Made by a program: the position numbers and the translations under genes | The notes under the pieces: generated by a model | Told to the model about the DNA's origin: nothing | The model's input: only the letters and a program-made list of their open reading frames with translations | Database searches by the model: none | Part shown: positions 21,909 to 31,328 of the stretch, piece by piece | How the letters are laid out: each line of letters starts with the position of its first letter | How positions within the stretch are numbered: the stretch's first letter is position 1 | Assembly: GCA_015698045.1 (NCBI GenBank) | Contig: BLAL01000172.1 | Span: 62,001 to 126,000, forward strand | Source: Rhizophagus clarus | Lineage: Eukaryota > Glomeromycota > Glomeromycetes > Glomerales > Glomeraceae | DNA length: 64,000 nt | Direction of reading: 5' to 3'

Positions 21909-22353
21909 TGTTGGCGTAGTAATCACGTGACATTGTGGCAAAGTATATAGAGCCGCCTAAGCCAAAGCCATCATAGCCTGTTATTTTTGATATTTCTGAT
22001 TTATTTGATATATCAGTTTTATTTGATTTATCTGATTTATTTGATTTAATTGATTTATTTTATTTATTTGATTTATTAGTTTTATTTGATATATTAGATT
22101 TATTTGTTATATTTTTAAATATATTTTATTTTGTATAAATATCCTGAAATTTCTTTTTAGTTGAAAAATATCAGAGAGTGTAATAACAAAGTTATAATAA
22201 CAAGTTCATATAATTAATAAATAAACTCTTTTACCTTATAAACGAACTGTCCCTTTGTGAATAGTGTGTCTTGTTGATTGGACTTGAGACATATCTATTG
22301 CATCCCTGTCTCCAAGTCATAGTTACCTGATCGACGAACTGACCAGAGTAACA
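21909..22353 (+). repeat. 5' LTR
   Basis: 445 bp, TG...CA ends. The first half is dominated by GATTTATTTGAT-type repetition; TATAAATATCC near 22134 is a possible TATA box. Confidence 0.95.
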
Positions 22354-22355
22354 AT

Positions 22356-22373
22356 TGGTGATTCCTGCCAGGT
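22356..22373 (+). other. Primer-binding site
   Basis: TGGTGATTCCTGCCAGG begins two bases after the LTR and is complementary to a tRNA 3' end finishing in ...CACCA. I did not identify which tRNA. Confidence 0.7.
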
Positions 22374-22454
22374 ATAGCGACGAACTGTCTATACTGGATC
22401 TCTCAGACGTACTTGAGAAGAAAAACAATTGCAGACGTACTTGCACCCAATTGA

Positions 22455-25400
22455 ATGCCATATTACGGTACTAAAAAGAGCCAAAGAAAACATCACAGAA
22501 ATGAGCACCTTCAAAGAAGAAGACCTGCCTTTGAAAGAGCTCCTTATTGTAATTTTTGTTATATCCCATCAGGAGAAATACTTTATAACCAACATCCTAC
22601 TGGATTCTTTAACTTTTGGAATTGGATTAAAGATAATCATTCTGCTAGAAACTACAACCTTTGCACTGTTATTACCTTTGCCAAACTAAAAGAAAATATC
22701 GCTGAACTGAATACTGCTGCTGACCTTACTACTGAAATTCTAAAAAGCATATTATTTTCCACCCTTAGCACTCCTATACTAGAATTATTATATTATATAC
22801 CTGCTCTTTGTGAAGAAACCCAAGGATACTCCTCTGCACCTACTGAATATCAAACCACCAAGTTATATAATTTATACCACAACCTACCTCCACCAGAAGC
22901 ACCTCCTGAAACTATGAATCAAGATCAACTTACTGCAGTTTTAACTACTATTTTTGGTACTAATGGCCAAAATATTACACAGTTGACCACTGCATTAGGA
23001 AATGCTCCACCTCCTCGTGAATTAACCATAGCCAAAGTAGATAACTTTCATGGAAAAGATGATGAGGACCCTTATGAATGGTTAGAACGTTTTGAAACAG
23101 CTGCTAATACTAATCAGTGGACAGGTAACAGAAGAATAGCTATAGCTGCAGGATACTTGAAAGATGCAGCCCATGACTGGTTCAGAGCCAATGGTAATGG
23201 TCTTACTGTTTGGAATGATAATACAAACCAAAATGCCAGTTTTGTACACCAGTTTGAAGCATATTTCTCTCCTGAAACTAAGAAAAATCAATGGTACTAT
23301 GAATTAATGACTATTAGACAAACAGCTGAAGAAAAAGTTGAAGACTACTCTAGAAGATTCAAGAAAGTCTTAAGAAAAGTGAATGGAACTACTGATCCTC
23401 CACCTGTTCCTGCTGCATTACAGGTGCGAATGTATTTGTATGGACTAAACCCTCTGCTGACTCCTTTAGTATCTACCAACAATCCTACTACTTTAAATGA
23501 TGCAATCACCCGTGCAAAATTGGTAGAAACTGGATATAATTATGTTCCAACAAAGTCAGTTTCTTTAAATGTTCCTGTTGCTGTGAAAGAAAATGCTCCT
23601 TTACCAATCACTCCTGTTGCTGGATCTTCCACTAGCAAGAATGACCCAGATGTAGATGCATTAACTCAACAACTCCAACAATTGACTCTTAATTATGCAA
23701 CCTTATCATCAGCATTGCTAGCTCAAAATAATAGTAACAATAATAGCAAGCCTAGAAATTTTAGAGCGACTACAGAAAAGGCTAGAGATAAAACTAAACT
23801 AACCTGTTTCAAATGTGGGAAAGTAGGACATATCTCCAGAGAGTGCAGAAGTAATAGAAATAACAACTCAGGAAATAATAATAATAATAATAGTAGAAAA
23901 CTTTTCACCAGACCTGTTAATTTCCTGGATGAAGAATATGTTGAAGAAGAAGAATACTACTCCTATGATGAAGAAGAGGAGGATGAAGCTGAATATGAAG
24001 TATATGTAAATACTCGTTCAGAATCTGGAAAAGAAAGACAACTAAGAAAAAGAGTGAGAACAGGAGATGAAATGGATGAAGGAGGAGAGGAATATATTAT
24101 TCCAGTTGTTCCTTCAGCAGAAACTACTCCATCCACCATTAAAGCTCAAAAGATCAAAAGAAAATTTAAAATGAGACCCGCACCTATTGAAAATGTGACT
24201 GAATTTGACATTGCCCAATACATTAAAGACCTTCCTTGTGGCTTAACTATTGGACAAGCCTCATCTCAAATTCCAAAATATAGAAGTGCAATGCTTAAAA
24301 GTGTCAAGAGAACCAGAGAGACTAATTTTATCTCCTCAGCCAATGATGCTCCTACTACTGCTGCCAGATGCCAATTGAGAGTAGATGGAGAACCTATTTC
24401 AGCCGTCATTGATAGTGGTGCTGCCACTAGTATCATCACCAAAAAGCTCATGAAACGACTTGGATATTCTATAAATGGACCTTCCAACTTAGTAATTGTA
24501 ACTGCCAATGGTACTAAAGTTAGATCCTTAGGAGAAGTAAAAGATTTTCCTATAGAAGTAAAATCACATCTCATCAACCTCAACATTCAAGTATTGGATT
24601 CTACAGATGAAGTTTTTATTCTTGGAAATGATTGGCTTAAAAAGGTCAAAGCCAATTTGGATTGGGAAGAAGGTACACTGACTATCTTGTGGAGAAAGAA
24701 ACGAATTACTGTTCCTATGCAATGCACTAGAGGACGACCTGCTGAGTCCTATGATGAAGAGGAAACTGATAGTGAAGAATATGAAGAGGAAGAAATAGAA
24801 GAATCTTCTCTCTATCTTTCAGATTTAACTGATGATTTTTCTGATCTATCCGACCTAGAATTTAACCCTTGGACTGACCATACCCCATATGAAGAATCTG
24901 AGGAAAAGATAGAAGAAAGTGAGGATGAAAATCCAGCCATTTATTTAGCCGCCACTGCCACCCAAGAAGAGCCTCATAAACTTAACCTTGGACCTTTGGA
25001 TGTGCACCAGCAACAACTATTCAACAATTTGCTTACATCCTTCAGAGATATTTGTGCTAAAAGTCAGACTGAGATTGGTAGAACAAATCTCATAAAACAC
25101 AAAATTTATATTGGAGATGCACGACCCATTTCCCAAGCACCCTACAGAATTAATCCTAAAAATAAAGAATTTCTAAAGGAAGAAATTGTAAAAATGGAAG
25201 AAAATGGAATCATTAGAAAATCATGTAGCCCCTGGGCTTCACCTGTTGTAATTGTGGATAAGAAAGAAGGAGATAAGCGAATCTGCATTGATTATAGAAA
25301 ACTAAATGCTATTACAAAAGCAGATGCCTACCCACTCCCTAGAATTGATGACCTGTTGGAAAGTTTTGGACAAGCCAAATGGTTCACTACCTTGGATCTT

Positions 25401-27152
25401 GCCAGTGGTTATTGGCAAGTAGCCATGGACGAAGCTGATATAGAAAAGACTGCCTTTGTAACTCCCTTTGGATTGTATGAATTCCTAGTCATGCCTTTTG
25501 GGTTAAGCTATGCTCCTGGTACATTTCAAAGACTAATGAATAGAGTGCTACAAGAATTTTTGAATGACTTTGTAGCCATGTATTTGGATGATGTAATCAT
25601 CTACACCAAAGGAACCTTTGAGCAACACATGGACCATATAGCTCAAGTTTTTCAAGCGCTCAGAAATTCTAACCTCAAGATAAAACTAAAGAAATGCTAT
25701 TTTGCATTACCTAATATACACTTCCTAGGACATGTAGTAGGAAGAGATGGAATCAAACCAGACCCAGAAAAGATTGACAAAGTCAAGAATTACCCAATAC
25801 CAACAAACCTAACTCAATTAAGAGCTGCTCTTGGATTATTCTCCTATTATAGGAAATTTATTAAGGATTTCTCCCGAATTGCAAGACCAATGCTCACTTT
25901 GTTAAAGAAAGATGCTTCTTTCAACTGGGAGGAAAAGCAACAGCAAGCCTTTGACAGACTAAAGGAGATGCTAATTAAAGCCCCTGTACTAAGTTATCCA
26001 GATTTCGACAAACCTTTCATTATCTATACTGACGCCTCTGGAATTGGATTAGGTGCTGTATTATCTCAAATAAAAGAAGATGGTAAAGAACATGTAATTG
26101 CCTATGCAAGCAGAAGCCTTAATCCAGCAGAAAAGAACTACTCTGTAACAGACCAAGAGTGTTTGGCTGTAGTATGGGCCATAAAACATTTTCAACACTA
26201 CTTAGGATTAAGACCATTCACCATCATTACTGACCACTCTGCCCTCAAATGGTTAAAGACTTCCAAGATGCCAAAAGGAAGAAGAGCCCGCTGGGTAATG
26301 GAATTACAGCAGTACGACTTTGAGATCAAACACAGACCAGGAAAACTTAATGCCAATGCTGATGCATTATCTAGAACTCCTGAAGAAACATTCTGTTTCC
26401 TAATTGAATTAGAAACATATCCTGGACCTACCAAGCATACTTTATCTGCTCCAATAACTTTAACCCCCATAGAAGAGGAAGATTATGAAGCAGACTCTGA
26501 AGAAGACATCACTACCAAACCAGTAGCAGAAATATACGAAATTATTTATCCTCAACCATGTGAAAATTGTGAAGAAATTCAATGTATATGTTGGGGAAAT
26601 GATAATAGCACCTTAGGATCAGACTATGAAAGAGATTGGCAAGAATACTACCAGCAAATACACGACCAAGAAGATCATCCAAACCATCAGGAAGAATGGC
26701 TAGAAGAAGGCCAAGATATTTTAATTTTGAATGATGATATAGAAGGAGTCCAAACTCCTGCATATTATTTTTCAAAGGAAGAATTACAAGAATTATTCCA
26801 AGAATTTATTCAAATAAAGCAAGTAATTGCTGGTCAACCTATCAATAGAGGAGGAAGTAGATGCATCTTTGAATGCGACATAGAAAATCATCATATTCAT
26901 ACTTATTGTACAATGTGCAAAAAGAACCTCCCATATGGAACTATCCTTCATGATTGCATTATTGGATTTACTTTAGGGAAAATACGACCTGATATGAAGC
27001 CAGAATTTTTGGTAAACCAACCTTGGTGGGAGGAACCTGAAGGAGTAAAACAAACCAACCTTGTTCATTATTTAAAATGTTTCTTACGACTTTCCTATGG
27101 ATTACCCCCTTACACCATCTCTACTGAGCCATTTGTAGCTTCCTTAGATTAA
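22455..27152 (+). CDS. Gag-protease-reverse transcriptase-RNase H polyprotein
   Basis: 1565 residues, no stop. In order: Gag region (DPYEWLERFETAANTNQW, HQFEAYFSPE) about 190-400; zinc knuckle CFKCGKVGHISREC near 451; acidic linker; protease VIDSGAATSII near 652; ILGNDWL; reverse transcriptase with RICIDYRKLN, GLSYAPGTFQRLM and catalytic YLDDVIIYT near 1043; RNase H from YTDASGIGLGAVL near 1190 to HRPGKLNANADALSR. The C-terminal 230 residues are acidic with a Cys-rich patch (CENCEEIQCICW; CDIENHHIHTYCTMC) that I do not recognise. Integrase is not fused; it lies in the next ORF. All catalytic motifs are intact, so the element may be active. Confidence 0.95.
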   Translation: MPYYGTKKSQRKHHRNEHLQRRRPAFERAPYCNFCYIPSGEILYNQHPTGFFNFWNWIKDNHSARNYNLCTVITFAKLKENIAELNTAADLTTEILKSILFSTLSTPILELLYYIPALCEETQGYSSAPTEYQTTKLYNLYHNLPPPEAPPETMNQDQLTAVLTTIFGTNGQNITQLTTALGNAPPPRELTIAKVDNFHGKDDEDPYEWLERFETAANTNQWTGNRRIAIAAGYLKDAAHDWFRANGNGLTVWNDNTNQNASFVHQFEAYFSPETKKNQWYYELMTIRQTAEEKVEDYSRRFKKVLRKVNGTTDPPPVPAALQVRMYLYGLNPLLTPLVSTNNPTTLNDAITRAKLVETGYNYVPTKSVSLNVPVAVKENAPLPITPVAGSSTSKNDPDVDALTQQLQQLTLNYATLSSALLAQNNSNNNSKPRNFRATTEKARDKTKLTCFKCGKVGHISRECRSNRNNNSGNNNNNNSRKLFTRPVNFLDEEYVEEEEYYSYDEEEEDEAEYEVYVNTRSESGKERQLRKRVRTGDEMDEGGEEYIIPVVPSAETTPSTIKAQKIKRKFKMRPAPIENVTEFDIAQYIKDLPCGLTIGQASSQIPKYRSAMLKSVKRTRETNFISSANDAPTTAARCQLRVDGEPISAVIDSGAATSIITKKLMKRLGYSINGPSNLVIVTANGTKVRSLGEVKDFPIEVKSHLINLNIQVLDSTDEVFILGNDWLKKVKANLDWEEGTLTILWRKKRITVPMQCTRGRPAESYDEEETDSEEYEEEEIEESSLYLSDLTDDFSDLSDLEFNPWTDHTPYEESEEKIEESEDENPAIYLAATATQEEPHKLNLGPLDVHQQQLFNNLLTSFRDICAKSQTEIGRTNLIKHKIYIGDARPISQAPYRINPKNKEFLKEEIVKMEENGIIRKSCSPWASPVVIVDKKEGDKRICIDYRKLNAITKADAYPLPRIDDLLESFGQAKWFTTLDLASGYWQVAMDEADIEKTAFVTPFGLYEFLVMPFGLSYAPGTFQRLMNRVLQEFLNDFVAMYLDDVIIYTKGTFEQHMDHIAQVFQALRNSNLKIKLKKCYFALPNIHFLGHVVGRDGIKPDPEKIDKVKNYPIPTNLTQLRAALGLFSYYRKFIKDFSRIARPMLTLLKKDASFNWEEKQQQAFDRLKEMLIKAPVLSYPDFDKPFIIYTDASGIGLGAVLSQIKEDGKEHVIAYASRSLNPAEKNYSVTDQECLAVVWAIKHFQHYLGLRPFTIITDHSALKWLKTSKMPKGRRARWVMELQQYDFEIKHRPGKLNANADALSRTPEETFCFLIELETYPGPTKHTLSAPITLTPIEEEDYEADSEEDITTKPVAEIYEIIYPQPCENCEEIQCICWGNDNSTLGSDYERDWQEYYQQIHDQEDHPNHQEEWLEEGQDILILNDDIEGVQTPAYYFSKEELQELFQEFIQIKQVIAGQPINRGGSRCIFECDIENHHIHTYCTMCKKNLPYGTILHDCIIGFTLGKIRPDMKPEFLVNQPWWEEPEGVKQTNLVHYLKCFLRLSYGLPPYTISTEPFVASLD

Positions 27153-27253
27153 ATCCTTAACAAATAACAAATTTATTAAAAGGTGAAAGCGAAAAGTGCC
27201 TGCATTGTGACAGACAGCCTAATATTTTATTTTATTTAAGTAATTTTATAACA

Positions 27254-28513
27254 ATGGATACAACCCAGTATAATAGAATTTTTCAATATTTAACTACTCA
27301 ACAACTACCATCAGACTTAAATACTCAACAACTTATCAAACAATTCAAAAACTTTTGTACTCCTTTTATTATTAAAAACAACTATTTATATAGAAAAGAC
27401 AAACAGAAAGAAGGAAATTTATTAAGAGTAATTAGAATACATGAAATGGAACCAGTTCTTTACATGGTACATAATGATCCTACTTCTGGACACTTTGGAA
27501 CTGAAATTATGTTCAACAAAATTCGTACTAGATATTACTGGCCTCAGATGTATGAAAATATTAGAGAATATGTTAAAAATTGTGACTCATGTCAAAGAAG
27601 AGGAAAACCTCAAACTCATCAATTATTACATCCAATACCTGTACATTCACCTTTTTATCAAATAGGAATAGATTTTGTAGGACCTTTACCAAAGACTTCT
27701 AATGGAAATAAATATATTATAGTTGCTATGGATTACCTGACTAAATGGCCTGAAGCAAAAGCAGTACCTAGAGCTACAGCAGAAGAAACTGAGAAATTCA
27801 TATATGAAGACATTATATGCCGACATGGATGCCCTCAGAAAATACTGACAGATCGAGGAACTCATTTTAATAATCAAATTATTGATCGTTTAACCAAAAG
27901 ATTTGAGATTAAGCATTTATTATCAACACCATATCATCCCCAAACCAATGGATTAGTAGAAAGATTCAATAGAACTTTATGTGAATCTTTAGCTAAATTA
28001 GTCAAACAAGTAGAACAGTGGGATCAGTTTATTCAGCCAGTTTTATTTGCTTATCGTACAAGTAAACAATCCACAACTAAAATATCTCCTTTTTATTTAA
28101 CATATGGTCGTGAAGCAAAGTTGCCAATTGATGATCTTACCCAAAATGAAGAACAATTATCCGATAGGATCAACAAATTAGTTAATGAGTTACCAAATGA
28201 TAGAGAATCTACCCGACAAAGGATAGATCAGCAACAAGCCAAACAGAAATTACATCATGATCAGCAAATTAAACGTCATAGATCTTTTCAAATAGGAGAT
28301 AAAGTTTTATTGTACAAGGCTGAAAAAGCGAAACAATGGTCTGGAAAATTAGATGAAAAATGGAAGGGACCCTATTATATCCATGCGGTTTTACAAAATG
28401 AAAGCTATAAAATAAGGGACATGAAAGGAAAAGTCCTAAAAGCTCCTTTCAATGGAAGTTTACTAAAACCTTACTACGATCAGAAAGAATGGAATCTCCC
28501 AATAATAGATTAA
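27254..28513 (+). CDS. Retrotransposon integrase as a separate ORF
   Basis: 419 residues in a different frame, 101 bp after the polyprotein stop and with its own ATG. HHCC zinc domain H73, H80, C110, C113 (HNDPTSGH, CDSCQRRG); catalytic core D140 (GIDFVGPLP), D200 (ILTDRGTHF) and E236 (NGLVERFNRTL), a D-D-35-E arrangement; C-terminal GPY-like module (KWKGPYYIHAVLQNESYKI). Integrase is usually part of the Pol polyprotein in Ty3/gypsy elements, so how this ORF is expressed (spliced or internal transcript, reinitiation) is open. It overlaps the next ORF by 25 bp. Confidence 0.93.
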   Translation: MDTTQYNRIFQYLTTQQLPSDLNTQQLIKQFKNFCTPFIIKNNYLYRKDKQKEGNLLRVIRIHEMEPVLYMVHNDPTSGHFGTEIMFNKIRTRYYWPQMYENIREYVKNCDSCQRRGKPQTHQLLHPIPVHSPFYQIGIDFVGPLPKTSNGNKYIIVAMDYLTKWPEAKAVPRATAEETEKFIYEDIICRHGCPQKILTDRGTHFNNQIIDRLTKRFEIKHLLSTPYHPQTNGLVERFNRTLCESLAKLVKQVEQWDQFIQPVLFAYRTSKQSTTKISPFYLTYGREAKLPIDDLTQNEEQLSDRINKLVNELPNDRESTRQRIDQQQAKQKLHHDQQIKRHRSFQIGDKVLLYKAEKAKQWSGKLDEKWKGPYYIHAVLQNESYKIRDMKGKVLKAPFNGSLLKPYYDQKEWNLPIID

Positions 28514-28923
28514 TTGACCTTTTAACTCAAGATTTACAACTAGAACTTCCTTTTGAAAATGGAGATGTAATACCACCCTATGATGAAGCTGCTCCTTTTG
28601 ATGAACAATTTAAAAATGCTTATGCTGCATTACGACGATCAATTCAATTGAAAGAACGATTAAACTCACTAATCAATGCTTATTATATTGGAAAATTATT
28701 AAATAGTTTAGAAACTAAAGCTCAACAATTTAGATATAAGCAAAAATTAACTAATCATTATACGAGAATGTCAGAAAATGTCTTTGATATATTTGAACAT
28801 CAACCAATTAAAATACTTGGTACTTTTTACATTACTGCGCAAATAGCAAGGAAAATAAATAGAAGTCAGGTGAAACAGTTACGAGAAATAGTGCAAGGAT
28901 TATTGGATCAAAATTCTTTATAA
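28489..28923 (+). CDS. Third ORF of the retrotransposon, unknown function
   Basis: 144 residues overlapping the integrase end. N-terminus acidic (LTQDLQLELPFENGDVIPPY), then mostly helical (YAALRRSIQLKERLNSLINAYYIGKLLNSL). No signal peptide or membrane segment is seen, so it does not look like an Env protein. Function unknown; the position resembles extra ORFs found between pol and the 3' LTR in some plant and fungal elements. Confidence 0.55.
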   Translation: MESPNNRLIDLLTQDLQLELPFENGDVIPPYDEAAPFDEQFKNAYAALRRSIQLKERLNSLINAYYIGKLLNSLETKAQQFRYKQKLTNHYTRMSENVFDIFEHQPIKILGTFYITAQIARKINRSQVKQLREIVQGLLDQNSL

Positions 28924-29184
28924 TTACATCATAATTTATTGGAAAATTTATTGATTGGATTAAATGAATCAAGTCTAAATTAATTTAATTAATTGACGCA
29001 AGTATGATCTACAAAAATAGAAATTAGTAATGATGGCAGATCCAAATTTAATTTAGTGTTAATTTTAGTTTCACAAATGATCAGCAAAAATGCGCGACTT
29101 AACTCCCCAAAATAATTTAATAGAAAATAGAAAATTTTATGAAAATTTATTAGGAAAAAGAAAAAAAAAGAAAAGAAGAAAAAT

Positions 29185-29658
29185 CTAAATAGTAGATGGT
29201 GGTTCTAAATTATTTTCTCTCATATATGTTTCATAATTGGAAATAGTTTCTTTTGCCTCATTAGCCCTTTTATGTTCCCTCTCATGTCGTACCTTCCAAC
29301 CTTCCCGTTCCCTCCTATACTGCTCCTTATCCTTAGTTAATGAAAATACTTGTTCTCGTAAATCTCTATTAAACCCTGCTAACTCCTTATAATGGCCAAG
29401 TTCCCCATTTTTCTGATTTATTTCTTGTTGTAATTTCTCTACTTCTTCTTCTTTCGTTACAAAAAGCTCTCCAGCAACTTCTAAAGCTTGTTGAGCCAAG
29501 CCTTCACTTTTTTGAGGCTTATCAATGCCTTTTCTTCGAAAATGCCTTCTTCTGACGGCCTTACTTGGTTTATTATGTTTTTTCTTGTTATTTTGGCCTC
29601 GAGAGGCACGCGAACTGTGAAGTTTTCGACGAGCAACATTGGTATCAGTGCGAGTCAT
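29185..29658 (-). CDS. Antisense basic coiled-coil protein of the retrotransposon
   Basis: 157 residues on the opposite strand to gag-pol. The N-terminal 50 residues are very basic (RRKLHSSRASRGQNNKKKHN, RRRHFRRKG), followed by a long coiled coil (TKEEEVEKLQQEINQKNGEL, EQVFSLTKDKEQYRRERE). It is intact and lies 260 bp past the third ORF, with its start facing the 3' LTR, so it would need an antisense promoter in or near that LTR. Basic plus leucine-heptad layout suggests nucleic-acid binding. Antisense proteins are known in some retroelements; this one is inferred only from ORF quality. Confidence 0.55.
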   Translation of the reverse strand: MTRTDTNVARRKLHSSRASRGQNNKKKHNKPSKAVRRRHFRRKGIDKPQKSEGLAQQALEVAGELFVTKEEEVEKLQQEINQKNGELGHYKELAGFNRDLREQVFSLTKDKEQYRREREGWKVRHEREHKRANEAKETISNYETYMRENNLEPPSTI

Positions 29659-30065
29659 ATTGAAAATTAATGAAGAAAAAAAAAAAAAAAGATGAAAATG
29701 ATTTTGAGATAGTGCGACATTGATGAAAATTTAAATGATGAAACTTCCCAGAAATTACCACCAAAAATCAAACCGAATTTTATCAGAATTTACCAACACT
29801 TTTCCACTAATTTCCAATCCCATAATTTTAACAAATTCAAAAATTGGTATAAATATGAGTCCATCATCAACACAAAATCGCTATCACACGTACTCGGTCA
29901 TTCCTGGCCAAAATGATCGGCTTCTATGCCTTGCTAATTTCGGGCTTCGGCACGAATTCCCTTCGGGGGCCTCTTAGCTTGGTATATCACAAGTGACCCC
30001 CATGTACTAGCGGGTTGGGTGTGTAGTGTGGTAAAAAGAAAAGAGTTTTCAACGGAGTTCAAACT
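29659..30065 (+). other. Retrotransposon 3' untranslated region
   Basis: Holds an 80-codon ORF (29735-29977) without recognised motifs. GC content rises between 29880 and 30000. Otherwise no feature before the polypurine tract. Confidence 0.5.
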
Positions 30066-30080
30066 AAAGAAGGGGAGAAC
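30066..30080 (+). other. Polypurine tract
   Basis: AAAGAAGGGGAGAAC lies directly before the 3' LTR, the expected plus-strand primer site. Confidence 0.8.
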
Positions 30081-30525
30081 TGTTGGCGTAGTAATCACGT
30101 GACATTGTGGCAAAGTATATAGAGCCGCCTAAGCCAAAGCCATCATAGCCTGTTATTTTTGATATTTCTGATTTATTTGATATATCAGTTTTATTTGATT
30201 TATCTGATTTATTTGATTTAATTGATTTATTTTATTTATTTGATTTATTAGTTTTATTTGATATATTAGATTTATTTGTTATATTTTTAAATATATTTTA
30301 TTTTGTATAAATATCCTGAAATTTCTTTTTAGTTGAAAAATATCAGAGAGTGTAATAACAAAGTTATAATAACAAGTTCATATAATTAATAAATAAACTC
30401 TTTTACCTTATAAACGAACTGTCCCTTTGTGAATAGTGTGTCTTGTTGATTGGACTTGAGACATATCTATTGCATCCCTGTCTCCAAGTCATAGTTACCT
30501 GATCGACGAACTGACCAGAGTAACA
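30081..30525 (+). repeat. 3' LTR
   Basis: 445 bp; no difference from the 5' LTR was seen on reading both through. Confidence 0.95.
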
Positions 30526-30529
30526 ACGT

Positions 30530-30685
30530 ATTCATACTGATGGGTTCATTCTAGAAGAAGACGTTAACTCTTCTCCTCTTGTGGATTGCCCTAAAGATGC
30601 CTTTAAGACTCTAAAAGCTCTTAAATTCAAAAGAGAAGGAGAGTGTCATGTAAAAAATACCAACCAAGTGGTATGGACCGTATAA
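30530..30685 (+). pseudogene. polB: Divergent family B DNA polymerase of element B, 3' part
   Basis: Continues the frame broken at 21908 and contains motif C as IHTDGFILEED, with His at the place of the first Asp of the usual DTD. It ends after GECHVKNTNQVVWTV-stop. The C-terminal region after motif C is only about 45 residues, short for the family. Confidence 0.75.
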
Positions 30686-30722
30686 TTAAATATTTTTTTT
30701 CATATGTAGTAATCATAAAAAG

Positions 30723-31154
30723 ATGAAACACGATTCATTTCCATTCACAAACAAACATCCTGAATTAATTAAGCCTGAAATGTATTTGGCTGAAATTATA
30801 AAAGCTTTAAAAGGTATTATATTAGCAGGTTTACAAGATGGATACAGTAAAGAAAGTTATCTTATAAAGAATCACGTAAACTATCTTAAGAAAATAGAGT
30901 CTGCCAATAATCCAGAAGGCTATATTTGTTATACAGCTAAAAAATTATTGCCAAATGAAGAATCGTATTATGAGAAAATTGCAAAGATTCGAGCAAAGTA
31001 TCCATTTAATCCAGATCTTGCTTTTAGAATTATATGGGTCTATGATTTATATAAACATATTCCTAAAGAAACTAAAGAAGCACCACCTAGACGTAAACTT
31101 ACTGAAGATGAAGCTGAAGACGTCTTAGCTGAACTTCTTGGCAATAAGCTATAA
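30723..31154 (+). CDS. Hypothetical protein of element B
   Basis: 143 residues, intact. Mostly helical, with MYLAEIIKALKGIILAGLQD, YYEKIAKIRAKYPFNPDLAF and an acidic-then-hydrophobic end (LTEDEAEDVLAELLGNKL). No family recognised. It follows the polymerase by 37 bp and is preceded by TATAATTAAATA, a weak version of the motif seen before other genes of this element. Confidence 0.6.
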   Translation: MKHDSFPFTNKHPELIKPEMYLAEIIKALKGIILAGLQDGYSKESYLIKNHVNYLKKIESANNPEGYICYTAKKLLPNEESYYEKIAKIRAKYPFNPDLAFRIIWVYDLYKHIPKETKEAPPRRKLTEDEAEDVLAELLGNKL

Positions 31155-31265
31155 ATTTATTATTCATTTTTTACACAAAAGCTGATGACGAAGTAACTTT
31201 GTCACTAGGCATTATTCATTTTTTGCATAAAAGGCTGATGACGAAGTAACTTTGTCACTAGGTAT
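31155..31265. repeat. Tandem repeat with near-palindrome between genes
   Basis: Two copies of a roughly 58 bp unit containing GATGACGAAGTAACTTTGTC, whose core TGACGAAGTAACTTTGTCA is nearly self-complementary. It lies between two genes in tandem and could act at the 3' end of the first transcript. Confidence 0.7.
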
Positions 31266-31277
31266 TAATCATTTTTA

Positions 31278-31315
31278 GAAAAAATCGTAATTGAACATAG
31301 CCTATACTAATGTAA
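31278..31315 (+). promoter_or_regulatory. Candidate promoter motif
   Basis: GAAAAAATCGTAATTGAACA followed by an AT tract, ending about 15 bp before the ATG at 31329. Same core as at 17725. Confidence 0.45.
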
Positions 31316-31328
31316 CAATAAAAAAAAA

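Larger units (their letters stand above)
21909..30525 (+). mobile_element. Ty3/gypsy LTR retrotransposon nested in polymerase gene
   Basis: 8,617 bp, bounded by 445 bp LTRs starting TGTTGGCGTAG and ending GAGTAACA. ACGT flanks both sides (21905-21908 and 30526-30529), a 4 bp target duplication. The element contains a primer-binding site, one long Gag-Pro-RT-RNase H ORF, a separate integrase ORF, a short third ORF, an antisense ORF and a polypurine tract. The LTRs look identical by eye, so the insertion is recent. It is younger than element B. Confidence 0.95.

Noticed and set aside
23723..26775. Minus-strand ORFs within the retrotransposon polyprotein
   Set aside because: Low-complexity shadows of a clearly coding plus frame.
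28489..28923. Env-like gene of the retrotransposon
   Set aside because: No signal peptide, membrane segment or cysteine pattern.
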